A stretch of DNA of 64,000 nt from Catalinimonas niigatensis (GTDB taxonomy: Bacteria > Bacteroidota > Bacteroidia > Cytophagales > Cyclobacteriaceae), in NCBI RefSeq assembly GCF_030506285.1, contig NZ_CP119422.1, positions 1,550,001-1,614,000 of the forward strand, read 5' to 3'. Of the stretch, positions 1 to 7,960 are shown one piece after another. Position 1 is the first letter of the stretch. Each line of letters begins with the position of its first letter. The notes below the pieces were generated by a model. It did not search any database and was not told where the DNA came from. It saw only the letters and a program-made list of their open reading frames with translations. A program made the translations under genes and the position numbers.

Positions 1-43
1 CTTACTTAACGGGACTCGTCATGAATATGGGTATCCTAAACGC

Positions 44-57
44 TTGATCTATGTTAG
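44..57 (+). promoter_or_regulatory. FNR-like half-conserved box
   Basis: TTGATCTATGTTAG resembles the FNR/Crp-family box (TTGAT-N4-ATCAA). The left half is perfect and the right half is degenerate. Nearly the same 14-mer recurs at 228-241. No gene start lies close to the right, so any target would be to the left of the window. Assigned by motif resemblance only. Confidence 0.2.
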
Positions 58-227
58 GATTTTGAGCGCAGTTATTTCAATTTTCTCAGCCCTATCAGAA
101 TATCGCCAACTATGACAGCAATAAAACCAGAGAGCACTATATTTATTTGTTCCATATAAAAAGGAGGAGGAGTTGTGTCGAAAGTAAATTTCAACGCAAA
201 AGTAGAGCAGTAGGATTGCTTTTGTAC

Positions 228-241
228 TTGATCTATGTCAG
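228..241 (+). promoter_or_regulatory. FNR-like box
   Basis: TTGATCTATGTCAG fits TTGAT-N4-(A/G)TCA(A/G), the shape of FNR-class boxes, and differs from the copy at 44-57 by one base. It overlaps the stop codon of the Crp/Fnr-type pseudogene at 238-600. The pair sits upstream of whatever lies left of the window. Inference from motif shape and repetition. Confidence 0.25.
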
Positions 242-600
242 GAATTCATCTTCTTCCTGATGCGACTTAGACTTTTGGGATGAATGCCAAGATATCCTGC
301 TATTTTGTTAACTGGAATTTTAGCAACATATTCTTTATGCAGCCTGAGTAATTCGGCATAGCGTTCTTCGGTTGTCTTACTCAGCATATCTTTTTCGCGT
401 TATGCATTCTGCATATAAGCCTGTTCTGTCAGCATCCTGCCAAATTGATTAGCCTTGAGCGATGTTTGGTAAGCCGCCTGTATATTCTCATAAGCAATTA
501 TTTCCAATTCACAATCTGTGAAGGTTGTCATTTCAGCATCCGAAGGGGTTTGATTTAGAAAAGAAGTATAGCATGTAGTGATTTCATATACCTGCGATTA
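238..600 (-). pseudogene. Crp/Fnr-family transcriptional regulator, C-terminal remnant with in-frame stop
   Basis: Reading the minus strand from about 600 gives the end of a cNMP-binding-like domain (...AEMTTFTDCELEII...), a linker, then a TAA stop at 400-402, then a winged-helix end in the same frame containing KTTEERYAELL, IAGYLGIHPKSLSRIRKK and a stop at 238-240. The phrase ERY..L followed by YLGI.P.SLSRIRK is typical of Bacteroidota Crp/Fnr-type regulators, where the codon at the stop is often Gln, so a CAA-to-TAA change is the likely lesion. The upstream part of the cNMP domain is missing; beyond 600 the sequence is unrelated. Such proteins regulate anaerobic and stress genes. Broken gene, good family confidence. 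Confidence 0.65.
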
Positions 601-891
601 GAAGATTTCAAACAAATTGACAAAGCGGATTTCCTGGTAGTAGAAGAGTCTAAAAAGCTAACTTCAGACATAATATTTAAAGAGAGACGAATTGCATCTG
701 CTCATCAAAAAGAAGCGGTAATTTTAAATCCTGATCTATTACAGGCAAATAGTTCTACGATTAGTTTAATTTCTAATAAGTTGGCGTTGGCTAATTCCTA
801 TGCAGAAACCAAGCAGGTAATAAACTACTCTTCAGGTGCTTATAAAAGTTTCAGTAAAACTAAACTGAAATTCCACCCTCACTCTAGATAA
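598..891 (+). pseudogene. Orphan 3' coding remnant, unknown product
   Basis: An open frame without a plausible start runs from about 598 to a TAA at 889-891. It encodes about 97 residues that look protein-like (mixed charged and hydrophobic, with stretches such as ADFLVVEESKK and LALANSYAETKQV), not random AT-rich translation. Its 5' part collides with the antisense Crp-type remnant, which suggests a rearrangement junction near 595-600. I do not recognise the family. Confidence 0.3.
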
Positions 892-1047
892 CCGATAAGC
901 ATAAACTTGAAGAAGATTACGGGGACGCCCAGTCAGAGTCAATTGACTGATGCCCACAAGTCCCATAGTGACGAGTCACGGCTTCATAAAGGAAATCCCA
1001 ATCTGCTATTTCCTTCAACTTTCTGTATAGCCGGGCTGCCGATGCAG

Positions 1048-1207
1048 TTATCCTCTGGAACTCGTTCCTTTAGAGAAAAAGAGAAATGAGTTTTGCCGCA
1101 GTGGCGGACCACTCTCAAATGTCTTTTTGCCTACCATAGATAAAGATAAAAATCATTCATCTAATGTAGAAGATTGTTGTGCAACAGCCACGGACCTTTT
1201 CCGCACT
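1048..1207 (-). mobile_element. Relic of the left end of an IS1182-like element
   Basis: The reverse complement of this stretch matches the left end of the IS at 20841-22451: outer motif AGTGCGGAA, inner motif GTGGCTGTTGCACAA, the spacer before the transposase, and the first ~25 transposase codons (reading like KTHFSFSLKERVPEDN). Compared with the other copy, an extra 16 bp lies at 1096-1111, inside the early transposase codons. The rest of the element is absent, so this is a dead fragment. Confidence 0.75.
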
Positions 1208-1425
1208 CCTCCCCTCCCTTTTCTGCACTCCATACCCTACTCATTTCTCAAACATTCTGATGGGTTGATTTTGATACCTTTGATGATATTTATTACAATT
1301 CCCAGTATGGTAATGCTAACAATGATGAGAGCCGAAAAGACAAAAATAAACCCTCCTTTTATCCATCACGATTATTTAGCGCAATCCTTTTTAGAATATT
1401 CAAAGTTATTAAACCGCTTAGATCA
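1208..1425. other. Spacer without a recognised gene
   Basis: Short open frames occur here but they have no recognisable domain, and one crosses the boundary of the IS relic. Taken with 892-1047, I see only unassigned AT-rich sequence between the IS relic and the next real gene. Confidence 0.4.
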
Positions 1426-2115
1426 TTAATAAATAAATGGGATGAATTTCTTTGTTTTGCTCCTGTACTTCTCAAACTGTTGTCCATACTTGGACTGCAG
1501 GTAATGGTCTAGCTTAGGGATATTAAAAAAGGCAAACATGCAGAACAGTAGTAGGAGAATAGCAACGGAATAATAGTTTCTTGTAATGATGGCATAGGCA
1601 CTCACCCAAAGCAGATCTCCGAAAAAGTTGATGTGCATGGAATATCTGAACAAACCTTTCGTGTACAGCTTACCATTATTTTCAGCCCGTTGTTTCCAAA
1701 GGTGCCTTTGAAACTCTGAAAAAGTATTGGTAAAAGAACCCACCAGAAAAAGTGCTATGCCAAAATAATCTACGTAGTCAACGGGTTGATCAGTAGGTAA
1801 CACAAGTAAAGAAAAGCCTATATAATAAAGAGCAAAAGCCATAGGTACACTCAGGCTCTCTTCCCAGGGGATTTTTCGCTTCAGCAGATACAGCATCATA
1901 AAGCTCATGCGCAAGAAAACAATCCATGAGAAAGTAAACACAATGATTTTTCTTTCCCTCAATCCTGCAACTTCCTCCATACCCAGTCCACTTAGAATAT
2001 CCTGTCCTCCGTTTTCAAACAAGATCCAGTAAGAAATCCGAAGCAATAGAAGTTCTAAAGCTATGATCACGATCTTTTGAGGAATGCTTTTTCCCTTTTG
2101 TCCGTATAAGTCCAT
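1426..2115 (-). CDS. ICMT/DUF1295-like integral membrane methyltransferase-type protein
   Basis: This 229-residue protein has about five or six hydrophobic segments. Its last ~80 residues carry the arrangement of isoprenylcysteine-methyltransferase/DUF1295-type proteins: GLFRYSMHINFFGDLLW, a hydrophobic helix, then a polar end with the pattern PKLDHYLQSKYG..FEKYR. In that superfamily this end binds S-adenosylmethionine or a related cofactor; the substrate here cannot be told. It starts at an ATG 24 bp after the stop of the upstream beta-barrel gene on the same strand, so the two are probably cotranscribed. Family call fair, function unknown. Confidence 0.6.
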   Translation of the reverse strand: MDLYGQKGKSIPQKIVIIALELLLLRISYWILFENGGQDILSGLGMEEVAGLRERKIIVFTFSWIVFLRMSFMMLYLLKRKIPWEESLSVPMAFALYYIGFSLLVLPTDQPVDYVDYFGIALFLVGSFTNTFSEFQRHLWKQRAENNGKLYTKGLFRYSMHINFFGDLLWVSAYAIITRNYYSVAILLLLFCMFAFFNIPKLDHYLQSKYGQQFEKYRSKTKKFIPFIY

Positions 2116-2139
2116 TTACTGTAAAGAAGCCATCTTAAT

Positions 2140-2838
2140 TTATAAAAATAGTCCCCATCCAACTTTTACTTTGAGGTAAATACCAGAAGGAGCAAATTCT
2201 TCCAGATCGTATAAAGTATGATCCTGATATCGCCATGTTGATATCAGAGGGTGGAATTGATAACCTGCTGTCACACCTATAATAGGTCTCCCACCATGGG
2301 TATTACCGGAACTGATGAAGAAATCAAAATGTATACCCAAGTCTAAGAGCATATAAGAGGATTCAAGGCTGCCGCCAGGCTGTAACAAAAGATCTTCCTT
2401 GTCATGAGTATAAAATGAACCAGCTCTTATAGGAATCAATGAACCTCCTCCTCCGACGCCCAAGGTAGGGTAAAATGCCAGTGAAGAATTTTTCAGTAGC
2501 GTATACCCCACTTTCAGCATCCCATAACCGCCATAGAAATGGGATTGATAGTATTCATTGGAAGCAGACAAGCCGAATTGTCCTGTAGCTTGACCTCCCA
2601 GGTAGAATCCCTTGATAAAACTTCCTCCTCCTATGCTGAGACTCATTGGCGTAGAGGAAAAAGCAGGTAGGCTATATTGCTCTAAACTTTCGTTAAATGA
2701 TGAAGGGTCTACAAAATGCAGTCCGTAGGAAAGATATCCTCCCGATCCTCTGAACAAGGGGACATCTATATTTTGTGCGTATAAGTTTAGCTGTATGAAA
2801 AAGGTAAACACTAAAAATAGGGGGTGTTTTTGCATCAT
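2140..2838 (-). CDS. Secreted outer-membrane beta-barrel-like protein, unknown function
   Basis: It begins with a cleavable signal peptide (MMQKHPLFLVFTFFIQLNLYA, cut after a YAQ-like site). The rest alternates glycine- and aromatic-rich strands (LSIGGGSFIKGFYLGG, YGGYGMLKVGYTLL) and ends in an aromatic-rich strand with a final Phe-Leu, as small outer-membrane barrels do. The open frame begins one codon earlier with GTG; the ATG at 2838 is preferred. It probably forms an operon with the downstream membrane protein at 1426-2115. No named family is recognised. Confidence 0.5.
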   Translation of the reverse strand: MMQKHPLFLVFTFFIQLNLYAQNIDVPLFRGSGGYLSYGLHFVDPSSFNESLEQYSLPAFSSTPMSLSIGGGSFIKGFYLGGQATGQFGLSASNEYYQSHFYGGYGMLKVGYTLLKNSSLAFYPTLGVGGGGSLIPIRAGSFYTHDKEDLLLQPGGSLESSYMLLDLGIHFDFFISSGNTHGGRPIIGVTAGYQFHPLISTWRYQDHTLYDLEEFAPSGIYLKVKVGWGLFL

Positions 2839-2919
2839 CACTGTTGTTAAAGGTCAAAAAATTAACGGCCTGCAGATATAGGTAGACGTAGTTTTCAGAG
2901 TATTTTTCACCCTTTATAT

Positions 2920-3333
2920 TTAAACTCTGGCTGTTGATACAACTTTAATGTATGGGTTCAAAAAGTGTGCAGCCAATACGATGGCTGTCAGGATCAATGG
3001 ATTCATCATTGCCCCTACACTGTCATTGGCAACAACATGTGAAATAAAGGCACAAATTGATACAATGAAAATACCTACATAGGCTCCAATTTTCAGTAGC
3101 GGAATACCAGGTAAAATCAAGACAATAGCTGCGAGAATTTTAGCGATACCAATCATACTCATTAAAAACAAAGGGTAGTCCAAATGATTAAAGATATTGA
3201 CCTGGTATTCAACCCTTACAAGTGTGGATATTCCGCCTGCTAACATGCCGATTACTAGTATCAGAGTGACAGTGCGAAAAGCAATAATTCTTGATTGGAA
3301 TGACTTTGTTTTAATGCTTATTTCTTTTTCCAT
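2920..3333 (-). CDS. DoxX-like membrane protein
   Basis: A 137-residue protein with four predicted membrane helices and the DoxX-like pattern: a first helix with GGISTL, a loop with a proline (LDYPLFLMSMIGIAKI), the third helix around LPGIPLLKIGAYVGIF, and a fourth near the C-terminus. DoxX-like proteins are small inner-membrane proteins often near oxidoreductases or stress genes; their biochemical role is poorly defined. It is the last gene of a three-gene minus-strand operon (VC0807-type protein, 77-aa protein, DoxX), 30 bp after its neighbour. Confidence 0.6.
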   Translation of the reverse strand: MEKEISIKTKSFQSRIIAFRTVTLILVIGMLAGGISTLVRVEYQVNIFNHLDYPLFLMSMIGIAKILAAIVLILPGIPLLKIGAYVGIFIVSICAFISHVVANDSVGAMMNPLILTAIVLAAHFLNPYIKVVSTARV

Positions 3334-3363
3334 TTTTAGGGTTTTTGATTTAAATCATATTAA

Positions 3364-3597
3364 TTAACTCGTAAGCTCAGCACAGTAAAGCCCTAGCTTA
3401 GCTACCTGCTCTTCTATTAATCTTGACTGCACTTCAGGATGACATTCCACACGTAACACCTTCTCCCAGTCTTTCAGGTCTATGTTTACACTGTAAATAT
3501 CCTTTCTGCTCAGTAATTCTCTTTTTACCACTCTTACCTTTATGCGGTCATTGATATTCGACCGGAATACCAGGATTTGTAATTGGTCTGTGATCAT
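3364..3597 (-). CDS. Small ferredoxin-fold-like protein lacking the metal-binding CxxC
   Basis: The 77 residues predict a beta-alpha-beta-beta-alpha-beta order like heavy-metal-associated (HMA) domains: QILVFRSNI, helix, IYSVNIDL, VLRVEC, helix, LGLYCAEL. The CxxC loop of metal chaperones is absent; the N-terminal loop is RSNINDR. Its ATG follows the upstream stop by one base, so translation is probably coupled to the VC0807-type membrane protein. Function unknown; the fold is an inference from the pattern. Confidence 0.5.
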   Translation of the reverse strand: MITDQLQILVFRSNINDRIKVRVVKRELLSRKDIYSVNIDLKDWEKVLRVECHPEVQSRLIEEQVAKLGLYCAELTS

Positions 3598-3598
3598 T

Positions 3599-4393
3599 CT
3601 ATTTTTTTACTCTGTTCAGATCATGATTAAAAATTAATTTCCAGATGCCTTGCTGCTGATAATAAATGTGGGTGATGATCTGCAAAGCAACGAATGTGAC
3701 GATATGCAGTACAGTATCCAAAACAGGAACCACATCAACTGGAAGACTATAGGCCATCACGACTAGCACCACAGCCTTGCCTAAGAATCCTACTCCCCAT
3801 ATGATTGTAGATATCCGCCAGACATGGCGAAAGTGCGGTAGACTGTTCCAGAGTTTGTCTAGATGTTGACCAGTGATTTTGGCCCGTTGCAGCAAACTTC
3901 GGGTTATGGTAAAAGCCAGGGGTTTTTTCAAAAACAAGGATACAAGAAAGCCACTTCCAACCAACCCCACGACCCCCCCCCCTCTGGCAAGCATAAAGCG
4001 TGCGCTGCCAGTAGCAAAGGACATAGCTACACTAAATGCCATGACTGCCAATACCAATAAAGCCAGCATATCCACTTTTTGATGCCTGATGATCTGATAC
4101 AACACAAAACCGATGGTGGGCAAAGACCCTAGCATCAAGGCTACAAATGCATGCACACCCATGGCTCGGAGTCCATAAAAACTCGCAATGGGAATAAGCA
4201 TGTCAAACAGCAAAAGAGTGCCCATTTCACCCATTACGCTGTATACCTTTTTCTGAGGTTTGTCTGATTTACCGAAGGAAGGAGTATGGGGTGATGACAA
4301 ATTATTATGTTCCGGGCTATGATCCTTCATGAGTATTTTATTTTTAAAAATCAGGTATGCGATTACCCTGTCTGTATAAACCTTGGTTGACAT
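3599..4393 (-). CDS. VC0807-like multi-spanning membrane protein
   Basis: A 264-residue protein with a polar N-terminus and six or more membrane segments. The pattern LLFDMLIPIASFYGLRAMG, then a loop, VALMLGSLPTIGFVLYQIIRHQKVD and TGSARFMLARGG fits the VC0807/DUF3159-type family of transmembrane proteins of unknown activity. A second ATG at 4330 (MKDHSPEHNN) is an equally plausible start. It heads a minus-strand operon with the 77-aa and DoxX-like genes and is divergent from the GlxA-type regulator at 4591, which is a likely regulator of the operon. Confidence 0.6.
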   Translation of the reverse strand: MSTKVYTDRVIAYLIFKNKILMKDHSPEHNNLSSPHTPSFGKSDKPQKKVYSVMGEMGTLLLFDMLIPIASFYGLRAMGVHAFVALMLGSLPTIGFVLYQIIRHQKVDMLALLVLAVMAFSVAMSFATGSARFMLARGGGVVGLVGSGFLVSLFLKKPLAFTITRSLLQRAKITGQHLDKLWNSLPHFRHVWRISTIIWGVGFLGKAVVLVVMAYSLPVDVVPVLDTVLHIVTFVALQIITHIYYQQQGIWKLIFNHDLNRVKK

Positions 4394-4590
4394 AAATCAC
4401 TACTGATCTGAAATGATTTGAATACTCAAACCAAAAAAAATCCTTAGTGAATTTAGCATAAAAACAAACTTCCACACTTATTGTAAAAGTTAGGATAGCA
4501 AAGGTAGGATTATGAGTATAGCTTGTAAATGGGCAATCATGACAATCTGACGGGTTGATTGTGCCATATAAAGTCCTTTACTTTAAACTT

Positions 4591-5565
4591 ATGAAAAGTA
4601 TCAGTGTGTTGGTTACCCATAATGCCCTCATTGCTGCAATTGGTAATACCAGATATTTGTTTGGCCTGGTCAATGACTTCTTAAAGCAATCAGGGCAACC
4701 TGCTCTCTTTGATGTAAAAGTAGTGGGAGTCGCTAAAAAGATGAAGCTGAGTGGAGGTTTATATATCGTACAACCAGATGCGATTGTGGAGGAAGTGGAA
4801 CAAACAGATCTTATCATTATTCCTCCTATGAGTGGTGAGATGGAAAGTGGTATCTCGCTTAACAAAAAATACATCTCCTGGATCAGGCAACAATACCAAA
4901 GAGGGGCTGAGGTAGCAAGTTTATGTGTAGGTGCTTTTTTATTGGCAGAAACAGGTTTGTTGAGAGGCAGGCAATGTTCTTCCCATTGGCAATCTGCTCC
5001 TGAGTTCAGGAAGCGCTATCCTGATGTGCATTTGGTAGATGACAAAATCATCACGGATCATAATGGTCTGTACACCAGTGGGGGTGCCAATTCATACTGG
5101 AATCTTCTGGTTTATCTGGTAGAAAAATATACCAGCCGTACCATGGCCATACGTACTTCAAAATATTTTGAAGTAGAGATGGATAGAGATACACAATCTC
5201 CTTTTAAGATTTTTGAAGGCAATAAATTGCACGACGATAAACTTGTAGAGTGTACTCAAAAGTTCATTGAATCACACTATCAAGATAAATTAACCATTGA
5301 GCAGTTGGCAGCCTTAGCTAACCTTTCCCGCAGAACCTTTCACAGGAGATTCAAGAAGGCAACTCATTTCACTGTAGGAGAATATATCCAAAGAGTAAAA
5401 ATTGAGGCAGCAAAACAAATGTTGGAAGCTGATGGACTGACTGTTAATGAAGTCATGTTTCAGGTGGGTTATCATGATCCCAAAGCTTTCAGAGATATTT
5501 TCAGAAAGGTTGCTGGTATGTCCCCTATGTCATATAAGAACAGATATCATTGGGACGTTTTTTAG
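4591..5565 (+). CDS. GlxA-family transcriptional regulator (DJ-1/PfpI-like plus AraC HTH)
   Basis: The N-terminal ~190 residues form a class I glutamine amidotransferase-like domain: the elbow ASLCVGAFLLAETGLL, with a cysteine at the usual nucleophile position, and the later TSGGANSYWNL. The C-terminal ~100 residues are an AraC-type DNA-binding domain with two helix-turn-helix units (IEQLAALANLSRRTFHRRFK and VNEVMFQVGYHDPKAFRDIF). This is the domain order of GlxA-type regulators. The upstream TTG at 4555 is less likely than the ATG at 4591. It is transcribed away from the operon at 2920-4393, separated by about 200 bp. Confidence 0.85.
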   Translation: MKSISVLVTHNALIAAIGNTRYLFGLVNDFLKQSGQPALFDVKVVGVAKKMKLSGGLYIVQPDAIVEEVEQTDLIIIPPMSGEMESGISLNKKYISWIRQQYQRGAEVASLCVGAFLLAETGLLRGRQCSSHWQSAPEFRKRYPDVHLVDDKIITDHNGLYTSGGANSYWNLLVYLVEKYTSRTMAIRTSKYFEVEMDRDTQSPFKIFEGNKLHDDKLVECTQKFIESHYQDKLTIEQLAALANLSRRTFHRRFKKATHFTVGEYIQRVKIEAAKQMLEADGLTVNEVMFQVGYHDPKAFRDIFRKVAGMSPMSYKNRYHWDVF

Positions 5566-5744
5566 TCCTACTGGAAGAAAAATAAGAATAAAGAAAGTAA
5601 TAATAGGCACATTCTAGATACTATAATTATAATTAGCTGTTTGTCTTGTCCTGTGCGGAATACGTCCCTTTCTAATACCTCCCCAATTTATAATAACAAG
5701 CAATGCAGGCACCAGTTCAAGTGGTGATTCCTATACAGTGCATG

Positions 5745-7397
5745 TTAATAAGTGTCTACCTTCACATCCTTGAACATGAACGGATTGTCACTGAGTCTTA
5801 AGGCCTTGCCACTGGCAGTGCTCACATTCCTGAGAATGACTTTCCTGGTTCTGACATAGGGAAACTTCTCCTCATAGGAGTCATCGGTCATTTGTGGATT
5901 GAAATCTGCGAAAATCGCAGGACCCTGATAACCCTCCGGATGATTGGAGTCGTCAATATGAAGGTTTTCAATGGTAATTCGTTCCGGCATATAAGAGGTG
6001 TAGCCGAAATCATGCTGACTGGAATATGATCCGTTTATCAAGGAGGCGCTGGTCAACCTGCCGCTTTCAGGCACGAAAATGCAGTTGCGGATAATGAATT
6101 CTCCCTGCCACGTACTGCCATAGTCGGAGCGCAGGTTGATGAGGCTCCTTCCATTGATGGTGGAATTCTCTACAGTTAAGATCCCGCTGCCTATAGCATT
6201 GATTCCCATGTGTCCCAGGGTCGAATTACGGATGGTGGCATTGGCTACTCCCATATGGGCGTCGAAGCGGGATAAGGTACAATGGTCATAAAGAAGGTTT
6301 TTGCTGTAGTTGGACGCTAAAACACCCCAGTAAGTGCGGTCATTTATGTCATTTGTTTGAGTGCAGTGCATAAATGATACGTTCAGGGCACGGTTGACCG
6401 AAAGGTCGTAAGTACCCATAGAGACGGGCTTCCCTGCTGCGCCTATGGTACTATATGTTTTATGTCCGGTTAGGGTGGCGTTCTTAACCATTACATAAGA
6501 GCAATCACGAATATCGATGAAACCACGATAGGGCGCACCATGATCTCCTTCACCGGTAATGCGGTGTTCCAACCCATCCACCAGCACATTGGAGCGCCTG
6601 ATCGCAATGTTCCGTCTAAAGTAATCGTATTTTGATTCAGCTTTGTTGGCAATGGTGGTAAAATGTCCTCCGGTGATGTTCAACGTTTTCTCGTCTATGG
6701 GAAGAGCGGTGATCTCCGTGATTTGATCAAAGTCCCAGATGATCGGAGCGTCCATATCCACATTGCCATTTTTATCTACCACAAAGATATCTGTTTGCGG
6801 AGATCCATTGTTTTGGTTCAGCCCAAAGCGAATGTAGCGCCTTAGGGTGGAGTCGGTAACTGTGATTAGACAGGTTCCAGGTAGGGGAACATTGATTTTC
6901 TCCTGATTCCTCTTTAGGGAAGTTATTCCTTCAAGTGTGAATGATTTCAGACTGGAACTGACCATGAAAATTGATGCATCACGGTTTTGGACTTCAGTAT
7001 CGTCAATGATAAAAGCTGCCGTGCCGAAATCAGTGTCGGTCCGGATGACTGCTGTGCGCTCCTTTCCTCCTATGTAGTAGGTGGCTCCCTCGTCGGCCTT
7101 CACTAAAAGGCCGTACTGATTGGCGTACGCATGGGCCGCAGTGATAGCGTCTATATCATCGGTTTTACCGTCGCCCCTTGCACCGAAGTCACTATAGCGG
7201 ACTAAACCATTAGCTTTAAATTTAAGGACATCCTCCGGGGATACATTTACATGTAATTCCCCATTTTCATTTGTACTTACCTGAGTTTTCTTCTTTTGGG
7301 ATGTTATCACTACATTTTCAAGCAGGTCTTGAGTCTGCCCCTGTGCCACAATTACACAGGTCAATAAGAAGAGCAATAAGAGCATGTATTTCATCAT
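5745..7397 (-). CDS. Secreted right-handed beta-helix (pectate-lyase-superfamily-like) protein
   Basis: A signal peptide (MKYMLLLLFLLTCVIVAQG) is followed by a short linker and the opening typical of pectate_lyase_3-like proteins: YSDFGARGDGKTDDIDAITAA, with the GDGxTDD motif. Repeating short strand-turn units follow (VENSTINGRSLINL, IRNSTLGHM, FIIRNCIFV), as in a parallel beta-helix. Members include polysaccharide lyases, glycosidases and phage-like spike proteins, so the exact activity is open. A carbohydrate-active secreted protein suits the PUL further along the window. The frame continues upstream to a TTG at 7436, but the ATG pair at 7397/7394 gives a proper signal peptide. No sorting domain is obvious at the C-terminus. 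Confidence 0.65.
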   Translation of the reverse strand: MMKYMLLLLFLLTCVIVAQGQTQDLLENVVITSQKKKTQVSTNENGELHVNVSPEDVLKFKANGLVRYSDFGARGDGKTDDIDAITAAHAYANQYGLLVKADEGATYYIGGKERTAVIRTDTDFGTAAFIIDDTEVQNRDASIFMVSSSLKSFTLEGITSLKRNQEKINVPLPGTCLITVTDSTLRRYIRFGLNQNNGSPQTDIFVVDKNGNVDMDAPIIWDFDQITEITALPIDEKTLNITGGHFTTIANKAESKYDYFRRNIAIRRSNVLVDGLEHRITGEGDHGAPYRGFIDIRDCSYVMVKNATLTGHKTYSTIGAAGKPVSMGTYDLSVNRALNVSFMHCTQTNDINDRTYWGVLASNYSKNLLYDHCTLSRFDAHMGVANATIRNSTLGHMGINAIGSGILTVENSTINGRSLINLRSDYGSTWQGEFIIRNCIFVPESGRLTSASLINGSYSSQHDFGYTSYMPERITIENLHIDDSNHPEGYQGPAIFADFNPQMTDDSYEEKFPYVRTRKVILRNVSTASGKALRLSDNPFMFKDVKVDTY

Positions 7398-7603
7398 GAG
7401 CGTATTTCGATAGTAGTCAATTTCAGAATAAATCAATTAGGTTTTTAGATATTAGCTTTACAAGTAGTACTCATCACAAACTGGCAATATTTACGTAAAA
7501 ACGCAAAAAAACATTCAAGTGGATTGTAAGTCTCCACATGCCAGGTAACCATCTTTTTAATCTCTTATTGATAGCTGGTTATCACATACGACTATAAACA
7601 TGT

Positions 7604-7620
7604 GTAAACGCTGGTAAACG
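7604..7620. promoter_or_regulatory. Two GTAAACG direct repeats one helical turn apart
   Basis: GTAAACG occurs at 7604-7610 and again at 7614-7620, a period of 10 bp, about 210 bp upstream of the start of the beta-helix gene on the minus strand. Direct repeats phased by one turn are a common regulator-binding arrangement. No regulator can be named. Confidence 0.2.
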
Positions 7621-7693
7621 TATAGCATTTGGATCACGCTTACAATCATTTTGCTAAAGGTCACTTTTCTCTACCCCCTGCTCTATCTTTTCC

Positions 7694-7714
7694 AATATAG
7701 GGTTTGTCTACATA
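7694..7714. repeat. Degenerate terminus of the window's MITE family
   Basis: The sequence AGGGTTTGTCTACATAAA resembles the MITE end GGGTTCGTCTACACAAA seen intact at 32742. No partner terminus is visible within several hundred bases, so this would be a solo relic or a chance resemblance. Confidence 0.3.
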
Positions 7715-7887
7715 AAGAGTCCTTCAGACCGGACGTCGCCACGCAGGGACAGAATTCTCAACATTGGCCGTCTTAGAAACAAGGTGTTTGCAGAATCCAA
7801 CTTCTTATAGATCGCGACAAATAAGAAGAAATCTAAAAAAATTCACAGGAGGAAAAACCTCCCTTTTCCACACCCCCTATCCTTCAG

Positions 7888-7927
7888 TTTATCTTACTAC
7901 TTTAGAATCTCAGCCAAAGTTGTACAT
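7888..7927. repeat. 40-bp dispersed repeat, copy 1
   Basis: Aligned by eye with 39076-39115 without gaps, 34 of 40 positions agree, including the run CTCAGCCAAAGTT. Neither copy is in a gene. Origin unknown; it could be the end of a lost mobile element. Confidence 0.4.
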
Positions 7928-7960
7928 CATAAAGATCATTGAACTTTATAGCATGATGCA

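Larger units (their letters stand above)
7398..7960. other. Intergenic region with repeat relics, no gene
   Basis: About 560 bp upstream of the beta-helix gene and downstream of the convergent end of the lysR gene. I find no supported gene. It holds a direct heptamer repeat (7604-7620), a degenerate MITE terminus (about 7694-7714) and a 40-bp repeat shared with 39076-39115 (7888-7927). Confidence 0.5.

Noticed and set aside
907-1429. Two open frames of 60 and 100 codons
   Set aside because: They overlap the IS relic, have no domain-like composition, and one starts inside the IS end.
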